NCBI GenBank assembly: GCA_025517525.1
Contig: JAOPJZ010000004.1
Span: 215,594-279,593 of the forward strand
Direction: 5' to 3'
Length of the DNA: 64,000 bases
Origin: Natronosalvus hydrolyticus
GTDB lineage: Archaea; Halobacteriota; Halobacteria; Halobacteriales; Natrialbaceae
A program made the translations under genes and the position numbers. Positions 60,029 to 64,000 of the stretch are shown here, one piece after another. The notes beneath the pieces are model-generated. The model was not told where the DNA came from, made no database searches, and saw only the letters and a program-made list of their open reading frames with translations. Each line of letters opens with the position of its first letter. The stretch's first letter is position 1.

Positions 60029-60370
60029 CGTGGGCTCTGCTATACCCTTTGAAGGATCAGATAGTTAATTCCGAAGGTGATTCTGGCTTGCTTCAGTTCA
60101 GACGGTTCTTCGGTAGGCCTCCGCTGCGGCGTACCGGGATTACGAAAACTTCATTCACGAAACTACGCCGGTTCCCCGGCGCGCGCGGTGCCTTCCTTGA
60201 TACACCGCCTGTTCAGGCGCGTTTTGGTTGGATGAAGGCCAGTATCGACGGTATGGTCGTGCTGTCAGTCGGGCGAACGTGCTGTGAGTCTGAATTTGGC
60301 TTCTAATGCCCTGTACCTGTAGAAATCACTGGCTAACGTTTATACGTACCCACGGGTTTTGCCGGTGTGC
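60029..60370. other. 342-bp intergenic region, with promoter at its right end
   Basis: No coding frame here has convincing composition (a 105-codon frame at 59989-60306 is Arg/Cys-rich). A TATA-like TTTATAC at 60339-60345, 26-32 nt before the ATG at 60371, should serve the next gene. Nothing else was recognised. Confidence 0.45.
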
Positions 60371-60682
60371 ATGCAGCAAGTCATCGACCGCAAACTGTAC
60401 GATACAGACCAAGCCGAACAGATCGCCCGATACGCGCCGCTCACCGACAGGGGCAATTACAACTACCTGATCGAAACCCTGTACAAGACCGCTGACGGCG
60501 AGCACTTCCTTCACGGTGAGGGGGGCGCAGCCACGAAATGGGCAGAGAAAATCAGCAATCGACGCATGCCCGGTGAAGAGATACAGCTGTTGACCGACGA
60601 CGAAGCGCTGGACTGGTGTGAGGAGCGAGCGATTGACGGCGAGATCGTCGTCGAAGAGTTCGGCCACCTAATCGAAACGTAG
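60371..60682 (+). CDS. Small acidic protein of unknown function (103 residues)
   Basis: I prefer the ATG at 60371, because a TATA-like element at 60339-60345 would give a leaderless transcript starting near it; an in-frame TTG at 60359 is less likely. The product (QQVIDRKLYDTDQAEQIARY...) is acidic and has short strand-rich patterns: GNYNYLIETLYKTADGEHFLH, followed by GEEIQLLTDDEALDWCEER. It may be a small regulatory or anti-restriction-type protein, since similar short proteins are frequent on haloarchaeal mobile DNA, but I cannot name a family. It precedes the methyltransferase by about 200 bp on the same strand. Confidence 0.6.
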   Translation: MQQVIDRKLYDTDQAEQIARYAPLTDRGNYNYLIETLYKTADGEHFLHGEGGAATKWAEKISNRRMPGEEIQLLTDDEALDWCEERAIDGEIVVEEFGHLIET

Positions 60683-60703
60683 CTCCAGGAGTCGCCTCGG
60701 AAA

Positions 60704-60726
60704 CCCACCACCCGGTAGGTGGGTGG
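60704..60726. repeat. Imperfect hairpin between the small gene and the methyltransferase gene
   Basis: CCCACCACC and GGTGGGTGG pair across a short loop with one bulge. There is no T-run, so it is not a standard terminator. Together with further short stems at 60763-60783 it recalls the palindromic ends of IS200/IS605-type elements, but no transposase remnant could be shown. Confidence 0.35.
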
Positions 60727-60886
60727 CGTACTTCGGATCATTCCCGAAGCGAGGCTTATGCCAGAATCCGGGCATGACAAGCGCCTTCATCCACGAGGAG
60801 TGAGGTGCGAGACTCGCACGTACCATCCGACCCCCGAACCATCCGTGGGATCGAGCGGTGAGAAAGACGAATCACCGATCACGCCG

Positions 60887-63217
60887 ATGGGGTTAGAAGC
60901 CCGTCGACGTGAGCAAATCGGGGAGGTCATTGAACAGCTTGCCGGCGACGACCACGACTCCCCTTCACCGTTCTCCGAACCAGAACTCTATCGAACAGCC
61001 GCAAGCCTCGGGATTCCAATCTGGGAAGCAGAGGTAAAAGAGCGATTCACTGCTCGGATACTTGACCGACTCAACTACGAGCAGGACCCAGTCGCCCAAG
61101 CGTTCGTACCGGTAGTCGGAGAAACCTTGATTGAGGCCATCAAAACTGCCGCCGAGACCGTCGTTCCAGCTCTGAATTCAGAGCTACCACAGTCGCTTCG
61201 GAAACGGCTCGAAGACTGGTGTGAGTTACACGGCTTCGATTCACTGGAACACACAGCTGTTCAGACAATTATTGCACGCCAGGCACTCTTGAGTGTCCTC
61301 CTGCAGGCAGCACTCTACGAACGACAGCGGAAGCAGCACGCGTGGCCACAGCTCGATACTGATCCGCAGACCGCACTTCACCAAATCGAGGAACGAACAG
61401 GATCCCCCGGATTCGAAGCGTGTGTCCTTGATGACGTTGTGCAGCTATTCGAGTCAACAGATCTGCAAGCGGTACTCGGCGAACGTCACAGAGTGTTGTA
61501 TTCGAGCCAGCCCACAGAGGCCATCGGGAGACTCTACGAAGCGCTACTCCCAAGCGAGTACCGCAGGACGATCGGTCAACATAGAACCCCACCAGAAATT
61601 GGGAACCTAATGCAGACGTGGGCGACCAGCGGTGGAGACGCCGTCCTCGATCCGGGCATGGGTGCCGGCGGCTTGTCGACGCCGTTCCATCCACGGTGGG
61701 ACGTGAGCACTGACCCAGGAGACGTCACGGGGATTGATCGGAGTCCAATTGCCGCCCGTATGGGCATCACAGCGCAGACGCTAGCCCGGCAATCGACGAC
61801 AGCCCAACTGACCGACTTCCTCGACCTTACCCCAGAAGATCTGGATCACGACGTGGACGCGGTGGTGTGTAACCCGCCGTATACCCGGTATCAGGCACTC
61901 CCCGCAGAGTACAGAGCCGAACGCAACGCCCAAGCCGAAGACCGAACAGGATTAGAGATCCCCGGTACCTCGCCGCTGTATGCGTACTTCCTGTACCACT
62001 TGCGGCAGTTCCTCAACCCCGGGGATCGGGCGGCGGTCATCGTCCCGCACGTCTTTCTGGCTCGGGATTACGGAACGCCACTCAAGCAATTTCTGTTGCG
62101 GGAGTTCCACGTGAAAGGGCTCCTGATGTCTGATCCAAACACCGAGTCGGTATTCGAGAACGCGCAGACGACCGAGCTGATCCTGTTTCTCGAAGCACGG
62201 AGTGGGAGTGAGGAGACGGGCGTGACGCGGTTCATCCGCGTCGACGAGAAACAGGATGTCCCGAGCCTCGTCGACGCGGTCCGAAACGGCGGGCAAGGGG
62301 AAACGGACTGGGGGGTTATTCACTGCTTCAAACAGGCGGATTTGGCTCCCGAGCAGAAGTGGGATCGCTTGTTCGATCCGATTGACGTCGAAACGTCTCC
62401 TCGTCTCACGCCGCTCTCGGAAGTCGCGGACGTTCGCCGCGGGTTACAAACTGGCGAGAACGATTTCTTTTGCCTCACACAGGAGACTGTCGACGCGTGG
62501 GGAATCGAGCCGCGATTTCTCGAACGAATGGTTCCGAAGCCGGAATACGTTGAGGGGTACGATGTTCGTTCAGACGACTGGGAACACTACCGCGCTGACA
62601 ACCGGCCTAACTGGCTTCTATACCATACCGATCCCATCGAGGGAGTGCCTGCAACGACCTACGATCACGAAGCCGACCGCGCGGAGTGGAGTGAAGCTGC
62701 AACAACGGAAGAACCAGTGTACTCGGTAGTGGAGTATCTACGGCACGGCCTACCCGAGCACAAAACCCTCTCGACACGGGCAACCGTCCACCGTCGGGAG
62801 CCCTGGTACTGTGTTGAGCGCGGTGATGTCGCGCCGATACTGATAGCACCGATGAGCCGGTCGGGCATCCGCTTCCTGCTCAACGAGACCAACGCGCGAC
62901 ACTTGAACAGTTATTATGGGGTCTACCTTGACCCGGCGATTGGACGGACCGGGAAGAAAGCGCTCTTGGCGTATCTGAACTCCACCTTCGTCAACAAGAT
63001 CGTCTCCCAAGAGCAACACACGTTGTCAGGCGGACTAAAGAAAATCGAACCGGGAGACGCGAAAGATCTCCCGATCATCGATCCGCGAGAGTTACCCGAC
63101 ACTGTCGTCTTCACCCTCGCCGACTCCTTCGATGATCTTCGAGAAGCCGCACGATATAACGAGGACGAGGACCCCATCATCAGTCGAATCGATTCAGTAC
63201 TCGAACGAGAATTGTAG
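60887..63217 (+). CDS. Eco57I-like N6-adenine DNA methyltransferase
   Basis: The protein has 776 residues from the ATG at 60887; the frame is open back to 60719 but those 56 residues look like translated non-coding hairpin sequence. An N-terminal helical part of about 230 residues is followed by EYRRTIGQHRTPPEIGNLMQTW, AdoMet motif I AVLDPGMGAGGLSTPF, and catalytic motif IV DAVVCNPPYTRYQ (NPPY). After that comes a target-recognition region with the TaqI/Eco57I-type end (LDPAIGRTGKKALLAYLNSTFVNKIVSQEQHTLSGGLKKIEPGDAKDLPI). This is a gamma/IIG-type adenine methyltransferase. No nuclease domain is obvious in the N-terminus and no restriction partner lies adjacent, so it may be an orphan or the methylation subunit of a split system. 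Confidence 0.82.
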   Translation: MGLEARRREQIGEVIEQLAGDDHDSPSPFSEPELYRTAASLGIPIWEAEVKERFTARILDRLNYEQDPVAQAFVPVVGETLIEAIKTAAETVVPALNSELPQSLRKRLEDWCELHGFDSLEHTAVQTIIARQALLSVLLQAALYERQRKQHAWPQLDTDPQTALHQIEERTGSPGFEACVLDDVVQLFESTDLQAVLGERHRVLYSSQPTEAIGRLYEALLPSEYRRTIGQHRTPPEIGNLMQTWATSGGDAVLDPGMGAGGLSTPFHPRWDVSTDPGDVTGIDRSPIAARMGITAQTLARQSTTAQLTDFLDLTPEDLDHDVDAVVCNPPYTRYQALPAEYRAERNAQAEDRTGLEIPGTSPLYAYFLYHLRQFLNPGDRAAVIVPHVFLARDYGTPLKQFLLREFHVKGLLMSDPNTESVFENAQTTELILFLEARSGSEETGVTRFIRVDEKQDVPSLVDAVRNGGQGETDWGVIHCFKQADLAPEQKWDRLFDPIDVETSPRLTPLSEVADVRRGLQTGENDFFCLTQETVDAWGIEPRFLERMVPKPEYVEGYDVRSDDWEHYRADNRPNWLLYHTDPIEGVPATTYDHEADRAEWSEAATTEEPVYSVVEYLRHGLPEHKTLSTRATVHRREPWYCVERGDVAPILIAPMSRSGIRFLLNETNARHLNSYYGVYLDPAIGRTGKKALLAYLNSTFVNKIVSQEQHTLSGGLKKIEPGDAKDLPIIDPRELPDTVVFTLADSFDDLREAARYNEDEDPIISRIDSVLEREL

Positions 63218-63435
63218 CAGGCATTGATCTATCCTGTGAGTCACCCAGTTTCGAACAGATATTGGGCCGTTAGAGAGCTTTTGACGCGGGTACTAAACTC
63301 AGCGCTCTCTTAGTAGTCCTGGTACTCCCAGGGATCGCAGACCGACCCCATCAAGATCAGCGGCCACCCGTTCCATTCGAGGGCTATCTTATGTTTTGGT
63401 TCCATTTCTACGGAGCGGTTCAGCGCGACCGACCG

Positions 63436-63612
63436 ATGAGTACCGAACGAGCGCGCAAAAAGACCGTGGAGGAGTTGGATCTTCAGAACCTCGACGACGA
63501 CGAAGCCGTCCAGTTCCTGAAGCTGGCGAACGAGGGAGTGTACGATACCGATGATATGCCCGAGTGGTGGCAGGGCGTTTTCGGGGAGATGGAAGAAAAC
63601 CTCCACCCATAA
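63436..63612 (+). CDS. Small acidic protein (58 residues)
   Basis: I prefer the ATG at 63436, as upstream codons to 63391 encode a Trp/Phe-rich stretch unlike haloarchaeal N-termini. The product begins MSTERARKKTVEEL and is acidic with a short helix (DDDEAVQFLKLANEG) and a C-terminal Trp motif PEWWQGVFGEMEENLHP. I know no family. It is the last gene before the right island border, in a spot where some integrative elements encode a directionality factor, which is speculation here. Confidence 0.5.
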   Translation: MSTERARKKTVEELDLQNLDDDEAVQFLKLANEGVYDTDDMPEWWQGVFGEMEENLHP

Positions 63613-63741
63613 TGCTGCGACCGATAAAGAACCGAGAAGGATGAGGAAGAACTATTCACTGGAGGTCAATCGAACACCGATCTCCGAGCACCAATTGGTT
63701 CTATCAGTATCTATAGAGGTGTTTGTGGAAAAGTGGTGGCC

Positions 63742-63763
63742 CCCAAGACAAGGTCGTCTTGGG
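63742..63763. terminator. Hairpin just inside the right island end
   Basis: CCCAAGAC (63742-63749) pairs perfectly with GTCTTGGG (63756-63763) over a 6-nt loop and is followed by CTTTAGGG. It could stop transcription leaving the small gene at 63436-63612, or protect the tRNA-Cys 3' end on the other strand. No strong T-run follows. Confidence 0.4.
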
Positions 63764-63782
63764 CTTTAGGGTATCGTGTTAG

Positions 63783-63795
63783 AGCCAAGGGCCGG
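63783..63795 (+). repeat. attR-like site: 3' end of tRNA-Cys
   Basis: The 13 bp AGCCAAGGGCCGG are the 3'-terminal bases of tRNA-Cys, read on the opposite strand. They match 2731-2743 exactly and in the same orientation. The tRNA remains intact at this end, as expected if the element reconstitutes the gene on integration. Confidence 0.72.
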
Positions 63796-63858
63796 ATTTG
63801 AACCGGCGATGGGCTGCTCTGCAGGCAGCTGCGTTCGGCCGGACTCTGCCACCTTGGC
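63783..63858 (-). tRNA. tRNA-Cys(GCA)
   Basis: Read on the minus strand, the acceptor stem is GCCAAGG/CCTTGGC with discriminator U (63783). The anticodon loop is CTGCAGA (anticodon GCA) within stem AGCTG.../...GCAGC, and the T-arm GCCGG-TTCAAAT-CCGGC is complete. No CCA is encoded. Its 3' end is the presumed integration target of the island. Confidence 0.94.
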
Positions 63859-63926
63859 GCGTCCGAATGTACCAGTTGCGGTTGTTTAAGCATAGCGGTC
63901 CGACGCGAGTGAAATACAAAAATCCC

Positions 63927-63946
63927 CACAGAGCAGGTGCTCTGTG
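63927..63946 (-). terminator. Hairpin and T-run terminator, minus strand
   Basis: CACAGAGCA and TGCTCTGTG form a perfect 9-bp stem. On the minus strand it is followed by GGGGATTTTTG, so it fits a terminator for a leftward gene ending at about 63980. Confidence 0.6.
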
Positions 63947-63979
63947 AGGATAATGAATGTATGAATGATCGGCGGCGAA

Positions 63980-64000
63980 TCAGCTTTCCCAGAGGGTCTC
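63980..64000 (-). CDS. Last codons of a leftward gene, product unknown
   Basis: Reading from the window edge, the minus-strand frame gives ETLWES and a TGA at 63980-63982, 34 bp before the terminator hairpin. The terminator is the main argument that a gene ends here. Nothing about its function can be said from six residues. Confidence 0.3.
   Translation of the reverse strand, partial: ETLWES

Larger units (their letters stand above)
2731..63795. mobile_element. Putative ~61-kb integrated genomic (defence) island at tRNA-Cys
   Basis: The boundaries rest on an exact 13-bp direct repeat, AGCCAAGGGCCGG, at 2731-2743 and 63783-63795. The right copy is the 3' end of tRNA-Cys and the left copy is an orphan. 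A tyrosine integrase gene begins 48 bp inside the left copy, the usual arrangement for archaeal tRNA-targeted elements that leave the integrase intact. GGCTTTAGGG at 2742-2751 and 63762-63771 lies just inside each end. The cargo is almost wholly DNA-defence or DNA-processing genes. No transfer or replication genes were recognised, so it may be a non-autonomous or decayed element. Nested insertions within it are likely. Confidence 0.72.

Noticed and set aside
59989..60306. 105-codon + frame upstream of the small gene
   Set aside because: Arg/Phe/Cys-rich, basic composition and antisense overlap with the start of the HEAT-repeat gene.

Overview
The window looks like a stretch of haloarchaeal (class Halobacteria) chromosome. 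The flanks are GC-rich, most proteins are strongly acidic, the two tRNA genes do not encode CCA, promoters are archaeal TATA boxes close to the start codon, and several proteins are of archaeal type (HerA/NurA/Mre11/Rad50, an ArcS-motif TGT protein, a long Argonaute of the Natronobacterium type). No species can be named from the sequence alone.

Layout. 1-2494 is ordinary chromosome: a truncated M20 peptidase gene, tRNA-Lys(UUU) followed by two extra copies of its 3' end, and a membrane protein. From 2731 to about 63795 lies what I read as one integrated genomic island of about 61 kb. A 13-bp copy of the 3' end of tRNA-Cys sits at 2731-2743, a tyrosine integrase gene starts 48 bp inside it, and the intact tRNA-Cys(GCA) lies at 63783-63858 with the matching 13 bp in the same orientation. 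A decamer, GGCTTTAGGG, also lies just inside both ends.

Inside the island, left to right: (a) 2792-6680, an integrase module with three integrase-like genes and a winged-helix gene; two of its promoters carry the same 13-bp palindrome. (b) 7260-12013, a patchwork with a CARF-like/PIN gene pair, a recombination scar between two broken genes, a CoiA-like nuclease operon and small HTH genes. (c) 12354-31788, a large split locus: a leftward operon (PglZ-family protein, wHTH-like protein, P-loop ATPase, coiled-coil zinc protein, DUF1998-type helicase and its MZB-like partner), a leftward 7-cyano-7-deazaguanine synthesis operon (QueD, QueE, QueC), and a rightward operon with two DpdA-like transglycosylases, a YaaA-like protein and an Hsp90/MORC-like ATPase. 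I read this as a haloarchaeal 7-deazaguanine DNA modification-restriction system related to Dpd, with a BREX-like PglZ/ATPase core. (d) 31908-39546, a complete HerA-NurA-Rad50-Mre11 end-processing operon. (e) 39886-43920, an McrBC type IV restriction pair whose McrB carries two EVE domains. (f) 43945-47180, a PD-(D/E)XK protein and an AAA ATPase. (g) 47436-58700, a long Argonaute with an intact DEDD site, followed by a PLD/P-loop fusion and an AddB-like, Cas4-like and AddA-like set. (h) 58724-63612, a HEAT-repeat protein, a small protein, an Eco57I-like N6-adenine methyltransferase and a small acidic protein.

The island therefore stacks several DNA-discriminating systems: a base modification with its presumed restriction arm, type IV restriction, DNA-guided interference and two end-resection machines. 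No conjugation, replication-initiation or CRISPR array sequences were recognised. Functions are inferred from motifs read by eye; no database search was possible.
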